Assembly (NCBI GenBank): GCA_023614405.1 | Contig: CM042684.1 | Span: 467,055,650 to 467,119,649, forward strand | Source of the DNA: Avena insularis | Taxonomy: Eukaryota > Streptophyta > Magnoliopsida > Poales > Poaceae | Length of the DNA stretch: 64,000 nt | Direction of reading: 5' to 3' | Shown: positions 1 through 9,751 of the stretch, in pieces | Layout: every line of letters begins with the position of its first letter | Position numbering within the stretch: position 1 is the first letter of the stretch | Translations under genes and position numbers: made by a program | The notes under the pieces: model-generated | Databases searched by the model: none | What the model was told of the DNA's origin: nothing | What the model saw: the letters and a program-made list of their open reading frames with translations, nothing else

Positions 1-57
1 ATACATATCAGTAGTTCATACATGGACAATAACTTTATGAATACATTGGGAACAACA

Positions 58-462
58 TCATACATGATTGCCTCTAGGGAATATTCCCAACACCATATAC
101 CTTTGAGGGCAGTCAGGGGACTTGGTGAGCTTGAGATACATATCTTGCATGAATACTTTTTGATCCCTTATCCAATAGCAAGGGTCATCACTTGTCCTTG
201 GCATCTCATAGAAGTTCATCTTGCGTAGACCACTGTACTCTTTCTTGGTCATATAGGCAAGGGATTGTAAATTTTCATACTTGGCCTTTTTTGCACAAAT
301 TTCTTCCTCGATGCGCTCATTGTTCCTTCTCATGTATTCAGCATCTCAGAACTGTTGCCTCCTGTTGGACGGCAGGATCACATACTCACCAGCTTCCTCA
401 TTAAACTGGGGATCCTCCCTTTTGGACTTGGCTTTGGCGCGACCATGACGAGACCCAGAGCC
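58..462 (-). pseudogene. Unrecognised protein fragment downstream of Sirevirus pol
   Basis: A minus-strand reading frame of about 130 residues is interrupted by one in-frame TGA at 346-348 and resumes in the same frame. It starts with a basic stretch (GSGSRHGRAKAKSKR), then an acidic part (NEEAGEYVILPSNRR) and a charged segment rich in E, K and R that could form a short coiled coil. I do not recognise the family. It lies on the same strand as the copia pol gene and about 1.1 kb downstream of it. Some Sireviruses carry an extra ORF in that position, but it could equally come from a different repeat adjoining this one. The upstream boundary is approximate because no clear start codon is visible. 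Confidence 0.4.
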
Positions 463-540
463 GCCTGTGAATATAGAGTGAGGGGGATAGCATGGAGGTA
501 AGCACATATGTCCAGGAGATAAAAACAAGACCCTCAACAC

Positions 541-740
541 TTTGCAAGATGTGCTAGAAGCAAGCAACATCGGAGTCTCCGGTGTGCAACACCGGAATCT
601 CCGGCCTGGACCGGAGTTTCCAGTCAGACGGACCGGAGTCTCCGGCCTGGACCGGAGGCCAAACGGACCGGAGTCTCCGGCCTGGGTGGGAGTCTCCGGA
701 CTGACCAGCCAGAATCTCCGTCCTGGAGATGTCGGGTTGC
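541..740. repeat. Cluster of CCGGAGWCTCCGG palindromes
   Basis: Degenerate copies of a 13-base palindrome (CCGGAGTCTCCGG / CCGGAGACTCCGG), separated by GGCCTGGA and ACGGA spacers, occur about every 25-50 bases. Weaker copies are at 1126-1206. The same motif fills the Sirevirus 5' LTR at about 19270-19620, which ties this stretch to the same element family. Confidence 0.75.
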
Positions 741-1598
741 ACAAGGAGGTTGCGGGAGGCCTTGATTCTAGCATATCGGGCAAGGGAATGAGACTAATGT
801 GATAGAGTGCATGCAAACATATGGTTCCAGTGGGACAAATCAGTACAATACTCAAAATAAACGAAGGGGATGAACCCTGGGTTCATGATGAAAATAAGAG
901 TACCGGATCTGTCCATTAGAGTGATTCCACCGGTGGGGAATGTCCCAGTGTGGAGAGGGTGGAGTTGGTTGGCAGCACGGCGAATCCCAGCAGCAAAGTG
1001 GCCTCTGGGCAGCAGTTTTGGAGGAGGAGGCGATAGGTGTGAGGGTGGGAGTCGGGGTGGAAGATAGAGTCATGTGTGACTCTTTCACCCCGGATGCCTT
1101 TAGTCACTGGGAAAAACAGTCCTAGACCAGAGACTCCGGAACGACATACCGGAACCTCGGACTGATCAGAGACTCCGATGTTTGCACACCGAAATATCCG
1201 GCCCTTTTCGACCAAAAACCGCCAGATTCAAATTTGGGACATATATGATAGATAGAATATGTTTTAGGGAAAGTAACGGGCTTAGGTTTAGATTCCAAAT
1301 TGTGAAAAACCAAGTAGGCAATGAAATCCAACTTAAAGGTCAAGTGAAACTCCAATTTAGTCGAACTAAGAACCAACTCTTCAAGACAAAGAGGGTGGTG
1401 GCCTAGCCCACCATGTAAGAGCGTGAGTCATGACACCAAGAAGAATTATCCTTGGGGTTCATAGCCACTACTCATCAATGAAGCTTTCGTATCAACAAGA
1501 ATGATACTAAGATAATTGATTTTCTTAATTTTGGCATTATGGGGGGAGGGATAGCCCAATGGATTAGGACCACACTCCCCCTATTTCCATGCCTGCAC
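741..1598 (-). other. Sirevirus 3' non-coding region with polypurine tract
   Basis: No coding frame here looks genuine. Just after the pol stop codon the minus strand carries a purine run (GGAAATAGGGGGAGTGTG, plus-strand 1571-1588) that fits a polypurine tract, and a second purine-rich run lies at about 1541-1552. Repeated tracts after pol are a known Sirevirus trait. I found no sequence matching the start of the 5' LTR (TGAAAGGACA), so the 3' LTR is probably beyond the left edge or lost. Confidence 0.5.
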
Positions 1599-1940
1599 CT
1601 AAACCACACAATGATCAAGTAATATGTGAGTATGCAAGATGATCAAGTCAAACTTCGAATCTATGATATTTAGCTCATTCCTCAAATAGAGAAAACTTGC
1701 TTCATCAAGTGGCTTCGTAAATATATCTGCAAGTTGGTCTTTGGTTGACACATAAGATAGCTCAATATCAACTCGAGCAACATGATCTCTAATAAAATGA
1801 TGATGGATCTCAATATGCTTTGTCCTTGTATGATCCACCGGATTGTAGGAAATCTTGATAGCACTTTCATTGTCACATAAAAGAGGCACTTTGTCACAAT
1901 GGACACCATATTCCTTTAAAGTTTGCCTCATCCATAAAAA
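1599..1940 (-). pseudogene. Sirevirus pol: RNase H, C-terminal part
   Basis: This is the C-terminal piece of a Ty1/copia polyprotein. It reads from MRQTLKEYGV through the conserved LLCDNESAIKIS block, the HTRTKHIEIHHHFIRD block and TKDQLADIFTKPLD, ending at 1599. These are the standard last motifs of copia RNase H. The upstream half lies at 3555-3823, separated by a solo LTR. When that LTR and one copy of the AAAAA target duplication are removed, the two halves rejoin in frame, so the insertion itself broke this part of the gene. Confidence 0.9.
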
Positions 1941-3554
1941 TGAAGGAAATATGCCCTGAGAGGCAATAATAAAGTTGTTATTATGTATTCCTTATATATG
2001 ATAGATGTTTATTTTGCATGCTAGAATTGTATTGATCGGAAACATCAATACATGTGTGTTTAATAAACAAAAAGGGTTCCTAGTTATGCCTCTCTTATAG
2101 ACTAGCTTGTTGATTAACAAGATGGTCAAGGTTTCCTGATCATGGACATTGGATGTTGTTAATAACAAGGTCACACCATTGGTGGAATGATGTGATGAAC
2201 ATTCATCCGAAGTATAGCATTACGATCAAGTCATTATGTTTGTATTGCTATAACATCATACGAAGTAATCTTTATCCTTAGACCATGAGATCATGTTAAT
2301 TGCTAACACCGGAAGAGTATCTTGATAACATCAAACATCACACCATAACAGGGTGACTATAAAGATGGGTTCAGTACTACAAAGGTGTTATGTTGAGGCT
2401 CATGGATCAAGAGTGGAATTTGTCAATCCCGATGACGGATAGATATACTCTGGGCCCTCTCGGTGATATCACATTGAGATAGCTTGCAAGCAAGTGATGT
2501 GATCACTAGAATGTTATATCACGGGAACGAGAAAAGAGTGCATGTCGGTAACGAGATCAAACTAGGTATGGAGATACCGATGATCGAATCTTAGACATGT
2601 AATATATCGCAAGACAAAGGGATTTAGTTGCAAGCGTTAAAGGTTCTCACGATCATAGGAGTCATCGTTGAATGTGTAGGAGTCGGTACGGATCTCCAGG
2701 TCCCGCTGCTGATTATTGATCGGAGAAGGGTCTCGATCATGTCTGCATTATTCGCGAACCGTAGGGTGACACACTTAAGAGTTGTCGGACACCATTTTCG
2801 AGCACATATGTTTCAGACGAAAGAATTGCAAAGCGCAGGAATTGTTTCAATAGAAACCAGAAATTGTTTCGGGTGAAATTGTAGAAAGTGGTTCTGCATG
2901 TGATATTGAAATATTGCAAGGGGCTATATGTGTTAATAAAAGAGTTTTATGAAATGAGAGAGCATTAAACTTGGAGAATTTTAATGCATTTAAAGTGGAG
3001 ACTTTAAAAGGGAATGTGAAGAGGCATTTTAATGTGGAGGGGTTACCACCACATGAATGGGGGAGGTGAGGGGTCACCCTCCCATGCGCCGGCCATGGAG
3101 AGGAGGGGCACCCCCCTCCTCCTATAAAAGGCCACCCATTCCCTCCTTCATCCTCACACCTCCTTGTGAAGGATCTCTCTCCCCCTCTAGAATTATTCCC
3201 CCATGGTCTCGGATTAGCGAGATACATGTTCCCGGTGGCATTTCGTCTGGAAGGAGTTGCTGCTTTTGCTGGATTGCTGGAGCGACGAGGTGGAGGTTGT
3301 CCGGTGGCTTAAACGTGTGTGCGAGTACGGATGCGCTGCTGAGTTGTAGCGCTCGGACTTCCTCACGATCTTGAGATCGGCAAGTGTACGACTACATCAA
3401 CCACGAGTTCCTACTCGTTAACAAAACTCGTTGTCTTCGAGGGTAAGTTCTCGTTGGATGTATGTCCACCCGTTGCTTTGTACCTAGTAGATAGATCTTG
3501 GTGTGTAGTTCATACCGTAGGAAATTTTTTGTTTTCTATGCTGCGGACCCAACA
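1941..3554 (+). mobile_element. Solo LTR, BARE/Angela-like copia
   Basis: A 1614-bp LTR begins TGAAGGAAATATGCCCTGAG, close to the BARE/Angela LTR start, and ends GGACCCAACA. It is flanked by a perfect 5-bp duplication AAAAA (1936-1940 and 3555-3559). No internal copia sequence accompanies it, so it is the product of LTR-LTR recombination. It sits inside the RNase H region of the minus-strand Sirevirus element and is therefore younger than that element. A TATA box is visible at 3123-3129. Confidence 0.92.
3123..3129 (+). promoter_or_regulatory. TATA box of solo BARE-like LTR
   Basis: TATAAAAGG follows a GC-rich stretch, at the usual place for the U3/R border of a BARE-type LTR. Confidence 0.6.
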
Positions 3555-3823
3555 AAAAATTGGGTACATGCACTAGCAGCAGCCACACACTCAGCCTCGG
3601 CGGTGGAGAGAGATATACAGTTTTGGTTTTTAGAAGACCAACACACCAAGGACCTACCAAGGAATTGGTAAGACCCGGAGGTTGATTTTCTATCATCCTT
3701 ATCACCAGCCCAATCCGAATCAGTGTATCCACAAAGAGAGAGTGTTGAGACCCTAGGATACCATACACCATAATTTGGGGTATAAACTAAATATCGAAAG
3801 ATTCTTTTGACCGCCATCTAAGT
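3555..3823 (-). pseudogene. Sirevirus pol: RNase H, N-terminal part
   Basis: The frame encodes the RT-RNase H connection and the start of copia RNase H: VKRIFRYLVYTPNYGVWY, then the catalytic-region motif GYTDSDWAGDKDDRKSTSGS and LSTAEAECVAAASACTQF. The D of GYTDSDWAG and the E of STAEAE, which are catalytic in the family, are both present. The frame is cut at the AAAAA duplication by the solo LTR and continues at 1599-1940. Confidence 0.9.
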
Positions 3824-4484
3824 GGCTTTCTTTAGGAGCCATTTGATATCTTGCACACACTCCTACACTTAACACAATATCGGGTCTAGATGCACATAGG
3901 TAAAGCAAAGAACCAATCATGGATCAATATACCTTTTGATCAACATCTTTATCATTTGGGTTAAGTTTAAGATGAGTCTTGGTTTCCATGGGAGTAGGGC
4001 ATCCATTTAGTTCTTTCATATTAAACTTCCTGGGCATGTCTTGAGTATACTTGGCTTGATTAAAGAAGGTTCTTCCTCTTACTTGCTTGATCTCGAAATC
4101 AAGAAATACCCTAAGCTCCCCCATCATAGACATCATGAACCTGTCAGTCATAAGCTTCAAGAATTCATCATTAAAAGCTTTGTTAGACGACCCAAAGAAA
4201 ATAGCATCAACATATATTTGGCAAATGAAAAGCTCCCCTTTGCCTCTCTTAGTAAAAAGAGTGGGATCAATTTTCCCAACTTCAAACCCATGGTCTAACA
4301 ATAACTCTCTAAGGTGCTCATACCACGTGCGTGGAGCTTGTTTAAGCCCATAGAGCGCCTTATCAAGCTTGTTTGGAAAGTTGGGATCTTCGAATCCTGG
4401 GGTTTGCTTGACATAAACCAATTCATGCAATGGACCATTTATAAAAGCACTTTCCACATCCATTTGTTGTAATTTTAAGTTATG
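3824..4484 (-). pseudogene. Sirevirus pol: reverse transcriptase, C-terminal two thirds
   Basis: The copia RT core reads MDVESAFINGPLHELVYV, then LDKALYGLKQAPRTWYE and FICQIYVDAIFFGSS, ending near the CPTPMETK block. The catalytic motif is normally YVDD; here the second aspartate is alanine (YVDA), so this copy should be inactive even without the insertions. The frame is disturbed between about 3823 and 3924. The N-terminal third of RT is at 12956-13390, on the far side of element A. The TTATG target duplication marks the break. Confidence 0.9.
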
Positions 4485-5898
4485 TGATACATTGCAAATG
4501 TATCTATAATTTTTTATGTTCCATGCTTGGTTTTATCTACTTTCTTGTGTTTTGTCCACACTTTGGAGTACTTTTCATATGATTTCTTGGACTAACCTAT
4601 TAACAAGAGCCACAGTGCCAGCTGCCTGTTTTCTGTTGTTTTTGGTTCCAGGAAAGTCAGAAAATGAATATTCTTGGAATTGGACGGGACAAAAGCCAAA
4701 AACCCTATTTCACCAGAAGACTCCCGGAGCCAGAATATGAGACGGAGAGGGGCTGGGGCCCAGCCACACCACCTGGCCTGTGGGCTGGGCCGCGCCAGGG
4801 TGGTCTGCCGCCCAGTCCCCTCGGTCTCCCTCTTCGCCTATAAGTTACCTTCTGACCTAAAAACTCAGGGGGGGTCGACGTTTTTCTAGAAGCAGTTCCG
4901 CTCCGCCACCACCACCAGATTCCACGAAATAGCACCAGAAACTCCGTTCTGGCACCCTACCGGGACGGGGAATTGGAGGAGATCATCGCCATCATCATAA
5001 CCATCGCTTCTCCATCGACCATCCATGTTTCCCCCATCTATGAGTGAGTAATCCCCTATTGTAGGCTATGGGGATGGTAGGGATTGGATGAGATTGTTCA
5101 TGTAATGGCATCAGATTGTTAGGGCATGGTGCCTAGTATCTTTTATTAGTGCTTTATGACTTTGTTGCGACTTGTTGTGCTTAATGCTTGTCACTAGGGC
5201 CCGAGTGCCATGATTTCAGATCTGAACATGTTATTGATTCATTATGATAGTATTGTTTCTGGTCTTATCTACAAGTTGTATACACACGTTGTTGTCCGAA
5301 ACCTATGGCCCCGAAGTGACAGAAATCGGGATAACCGGAAGGGAATGGCTTTGATGTGAGGATCACATGTGTTCATGGAGTGTTAATGCTTTGCTCCGGT
5401 GCTCTATTACACCTTAATTTCCAGTAGTTCCCTAGAGGCCCCGCTGCAAACGGGCTGGCAGGACAAAAGATGTTGTGCAAGTTCTCATTGCGAGCACGTA
5501 TGACTATATATGGAACACATGCCTAGGATTGTCTAGTACTTGGATGCTTTATCTTATTTATCTGCAATTGCCCTATGCTCTAATTGCTATGTGAATTGTC
5601 TTGTCCATGCAACGCCCGTCCATCCATCCATATGCCTATCGCACTCGAATCCCACTGTTTATTGCTTTTGTTACTGCTGTCCTTGCTTTACTACTGCTGC
5701 TACTTTGCTATTCCTACTACAAAACTGTTGCTACTGATAAACTGTTGTGAGCAAGATTGTTTCCAGGTGCAGCTGAATTGACAACTCAGTTGTTAAGGCT
5801 TATAAATATTCTTTGGCTCCCCTTGTGTCGAATCAATAAATTGGGTTTCACTTCCCTCGAAAATACTGCAATACACCCCCTATACTTGTGGTTCATCA
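4485..5898 (+). repeat. Element A 5' LTR
   Basis: The 1414-bp LTR starts TGATACATTGCAAATG and ends GGTTCATCA. A TATA motif (CCTATAAG) lies at about 4837-4844. It is somewhat longer than the 3' LTR because the 3' copy lacks many one- to several-base pieces, mostly in GC-rich stretches between about 11680 and 12020. Confidence 0.9.
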
Positions 5899-5909
5899 AG
5901 ACTATTTTC

Positions 5910-5926
5910 TGGCGCCGTTGCCGGGG
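5910..5926 (+). other. Primer binding site, tRNA-Asp type
   Basis: TGGCGCCGTTGCCGGGG begins 12 bases after the 5' LTR. It is complementary to the 3' end of plant tRNA-Asp, the primer typical of the Athila lineage. Confidence 0.8.
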
Positions 5927-5987
5927 AGCATAGCTTTATTTATCAAGTCCACTTGGATTCTCTATTGTTCGCTGCTATCCATCCATC

Positions 5988-8646
5988 ATGGGTAAGTCTC
6001 GTGATGGAAAGTTTCCTATTTTACCATCCACTACAAGAAGAGGTACGGTTCTGAACACCTATGTTGCTCTTGATTCACCGTCTGTTATGAGTAAGTTCCT
6101 TACACCACCACATACACATGCTACACACACTGCTACTACTGCTGAATCTGAAACTTCTGATGCTGCTTCTACTGTGCTTGATAAGAGTGGTTCATTAGGA
6201 ACTTTCCTAGATGCTACGATTGCTAGAACTATAGCTGGAAATACTGAAACTCCTAATGAAGACACTACTACACCTATTAGTTCACCTGAGTCTAGTGAAA
6301 GTTATGATATTGAAGATGGTTAAGTTGAGATGACCGATGAATTTATTAAAGAATGTAAAAACACCGATGATAGGAGCGCTGCTAAGAGTCTCCTTAAGAG
6401 GAGTACTATTAGACCCAAATTGGCTCCTACTGCTAAGTTTGTTGCTTCTCCCATAAACATTATAGATGAAGATTATGATTTCTCTCTCGATCTATCTTAC
6501 ATAGCTATTGTCGAGAAAGAACCTTTTTGTGGGACTAGAATGAAAGTGTGGTAGCACATATGAATGAACTTTCTACCATGAGTGGCTTGTTTTCTGATGA
6601 TATTAAGATGCGTACTTACTTTGTTGCCAAGATTAACCCCTTTTCACTGAAAGGAGAAGCTGGTTTAGTAATTTACCTCCTAGATCTATTGATAGCCCTG
6701 AGTGCTTGATTAGTACTTTCCTGTAGAAATATTTTCCTCCTAGTGCTAGACATGCTATTTTGCAGGAACTTTTTGATTTTAAACAGGGAGAAAAAGAGGT
6801 ATTGCCCGAATCTTGGGCAAGGTTTTGTGCTTTGATTCATGCACAGGCTGGAAGTCCATTGCCTAAGAATGAGCTTCTTGATATATTTTATAATGGACTA
6901 ACAGAAGAATCTAGGGCATACCTAGATAGTTGTGCTGATTGTGTTTTCAGGAATAGGACTCCTAAGGAAGCTAAGGAATTAATGGCTAAAATAAGTAAGA
7001 ACTATGAAGATTGGACTCCTCCTAAACAAGCTATACCTGAAGTAATTGTACCTAAACCATCTATTCCGGTGACTATTCCCACATCAAAGAAGAGGGGAGT
7101 TATTGAGTTAAATGATGAAGTGATGAAGGAAGCTAAGAAATGTCTTAAGGAGAAGGGAATTAAAGCTGCAGATGTCAAGAATTTACCTCCAATAGAAGAA
7201 TTATGTAAGCATATTCCCTACTCATCCACTATTGAGGTACACTTTCTCCAACACTTTGATGAAGGTGATATCCCTTACTCTAAACCTCCTGATCAATGCT
7301 TAGAAGAATTCAATATCTTTATTGTTAAGCAAGATAACTTTAATAAAAGGGTGCAAAATCATCTAATGGAAAACACTAGAGCTATTGTTGAGTTGAAAGA
7401 TATTGTGGAAAGAACCTCTAATGATGATAAAATGATTGTTAAACACTTTCAGATGGCTCAAACTCAAATAGATTAACTCGTTAAAGTGCAAAACGACTTG
7501 CTAGTTAATGCTGCTAAAGAAAAACATGCTTATGAAATTAGAACTAGAAGTGGAGCTGCTACCCAGGATCCTCTATATCCTGAGGGGCATCCCAAAAGAA
7601 TTGAGCAGGATTCTCAACAAGCTGAAAATAGTGGTTCTACTCGTAAGAAAAGGAAAAAGAAACATAAAACTATTGTAGAACCCTCTGAACCTGCTATAGA
7701 TCCTAATAGTATATCTATCTCTGATGCTGAAACTGAAGGTGGTAATGAAGATAATGAAGTTCCTAATGAAGAAAAAGTTGAAGAAGAACCTGAAAACCAC
7801 ACTAAGAATACTAAATACACTAAAGAAGATTTTATTTCTAAGAAAAATGGTAGTGAAAGAGAACCTTGGGTCCAAAAATCTATGCCATTCCCTGATAAGA
7901 AACACAAGTCAAAGGAGGATGAACACTATAATAAGTTTTGTGAGTGGATGAAACCTTTATTCTTGCAAATTCCTTTGACTGATGCTATTAAATTGCCTCC
8001 TTACTCAAAGTATATGAAGGACATTGTCTCGAATAAAAGGAAGATCCTAATGAAGAATTTTCTAATTTGCTTGCTAATTATTCCTTCAATGGTAAGGTTC
8101 CTAAGAAACTTGGAGACCCAGGTATTCCAACTATCTCTTGCTCTATTAAGAACAGTTATGTTAGAACTGCTTTGTGTGATTTGGGAGCTGGAGTTAGTGT
8201 TATGCCTTTCTCTCTCTATAAGAGACTTCAACTAGAAAAATTAATACCAACTGATATATCTTTGCAAATGGCTGATAAATCTACCACTATTCCTATTAGT
8301 ATATGTGAGGATGTACATGTTCAAGTGGCTCATAATTGCTTGATATTAACTGATTTTGTTGTGCTTGAAATGCCTGAAGATGATAATATGTCTATTATTC
8401 TTGGGAGACCTTTTCTTAATACTGCAGGAGCTGTTATTAATTGTAATCAAGGAAAGGTGACTTTTAATGTTAATGACAAGGAACATATTGTTTATTTCCC
8501 CAAGAAGATTGAAAGGACTTATGGTTTGAATTCAATTGAACATGTTGAGGGCATTCAAGTTGGAAAAATATATTGTCCCATACCAAGAGAAAAAAATTGA
8601 AACTATTATGATTGGGACCATTGCTATCAAAGTTGAGGTAACATAA
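5988..8646 (+). pseudogene. Element A gag-protease, multiply broken
   Basis: The start MGKSRDGKFPILPSTTRRG matches the start in element C. The gag part includes the capsid-like segment QELFDFKQGEKEVLPESW, a lysine-rich stretch and an acidic, E-rich region. The C-terminal part is a retropepsin with the active-site motif LCDLGAGVSV and the flap-distal ILGRPFLNTAGA block. Against C, this copy has premature stops near 6321 (TAT to TAA), 6724 (CAG to TAG) and 7474 (CAA to TAA). It also has single-base frameshifts near 6540 and 8048 and a short deletion near 6660. It cannot make a full product. Its end at 8644-8646 matches the C stop codon. Confidence 0.88.
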
Positions 8647-8801
8647 TCATTAGTGGAATACAAAGTTTTGTCTCATATGAAATTGTTTTGGTAACAAGAC
8701 TTGATCAACCTTGTTAACAAAAGGATTTCATTGAACAAAACAATGTTTTCACCATGATTATCTCCGCTTACTTCTATTCTATCCATTTTTAGTTTTTGCT
8801 T

Positions 8802-8861
8802 ATGCCTAACTTAAAGGCGTTAAAGAAAAGTACTTATTGGGAGATAACCCAAAAGTTATAG
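8802..8861 (+). pseudogene. C-terminal stub of the M2-type accessory ORF
   Basis: An in-frame run MPNLKALKKSTYWEITQK ends with TAG. It is almost identical to the last 19 residues of the accessory protein of element M2 (end at 47223 on the minus strand). Upstream of 8800 the sequence instead follows the region after protease in element C. The accessory gene is therefore reduced to its tail exactly at the mosaic junction. Confidence 0.75.
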
Positions 8862-9376
8862 ATGAGTCTTGGAAGTTATTACCTCTGTAATAACCGCTCC
8901 TTATCCTTTTTATTTGATTTTTGTGCCAAGAATAACCTCTGATGAGAGAGAAGTAGTGATTGGGAAAGTTGCTGTCCCGAAACAGATTTCTGTCCTTCAC
9001 CGTAAAAATTCGTGTAAAATCTCTGAACGTATTTTTGAGGCGTGAATTTTTGTGCTTCTGGACCAGGTTGTTATCTAACTTTCTTTAGTTCAACACTTTT
9101 TGATTTGAGCAACAGAAGGTCTTCGAAAAAAATCGTCTTTACCTGCTGGTCTGTTTTGACAGATTTCTGCCATTTTCCGCATTTGCTTCTTGTTGGTTCC
9201 TTTTTGAGTTCTTTTAGGGAATTGAGCTTTTTGAGGGAAGTGCTTCAGTATCCAGTGTTCTAATGGAAAAGTTTATTGGTGTTAAAACTGAACCTTAAGA
9301 CTTATTTATCTTGAGTGCACTAATGTTGCTAATAAAGATTGTGTGAAGTTTTGTATGAAGGAAAAATTTCAGGTGT

Positions 9377-9751
9377 ATGGAAGGAATGAGTAATGAGATG
9401 AAGGATGGACTAAATCTCAAGCTTGGGAATGCCACGCGTGTCACCCCAAGAAATATCCAAAAAGTACAAGCGTCAAAGCTTGGGGATGCCCAAGGCATCC
9501 CCCTCTTCATCAATAAAAATCCCAGGTTTCTTCCAAACGCTTCATTTTTATTGTTTCATGCACAGTTGTGTTGTTCTTGGAGTGTCTTTTTTCTCTTTTT
9601 AGTTTTGGTTTTTCGTTTGCTTGGTTTGCTTAGTTTGCTGAATAAATTGGTTGGACCTCCTCTTTCATACATTGGTTTTCAAATAGTTTGGTTTGGTTTG
9701 GAAAAGAGTAGGAAAGTTCATGCTGAAGTGGTAAAGAGAGTTTGTTTTTGA
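9377..9751 (+). CDS. Small hydrophobic ORF in element A 3' region (hypothetical)
   Basis: This 124-residue frame begins MEGMSNEMKDGL. Residues near 55-85 (LLFHAQLCCSWSVFFLFLV and onwards) are strongly hydrophobic and could span a membrane. M2 has the same frame open (46260-46709, minus, 149 residues), and M1 keeps a frameshifted part of it (37900-38200, minus). Shared openness could simply reflect recent common ancestry; whether it is translated is unknown. It is downstream of the protease and, in M2, of the accessory ORF. Confidence 0.3.
   Translation: MEGMSNEMKDGLNLKLGNATRVTPRNIQKVQASKLGDAQGIPLFINKNPRFLPNASFLLFHAQLCCSWSVFFLFLVLVFRLLGLLSLLNKLVGPPLSYIGFQIVWFGLEKSRKVHAEVVKRVCF
9482..9502 (+). 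other. Perfect hairpin beside a PPT-like motif
   Basis: GGGGATGCC, CAA and GGCATCCCC form a 9-bp stem with a 3-base loop. It directly follows AAGCTT, so the left arm repeats the polypurine-tract motif AAGCTTGGGGATG found just before the 3' LTR. The equivalent hairpins are near 38123 in M1 and near 46586 in M2. Confidence 0.7.

Noticed and set aside
541..740. Regular palindrome cluster considered as a CRISPR-like array
   Set aside because: Spacers are short, similar to each other and degenerate, the setting is a plant retrotransposon, and the motif recurs in its LTR.
1560..1600. A possible 3' LTR start (TGTGGTCC) right after the GGGGGAG polypurine run
   Set aside because: It does not match the 5' LTR start TGAAAGGACA, and no similarity to the 5' LTR follows.
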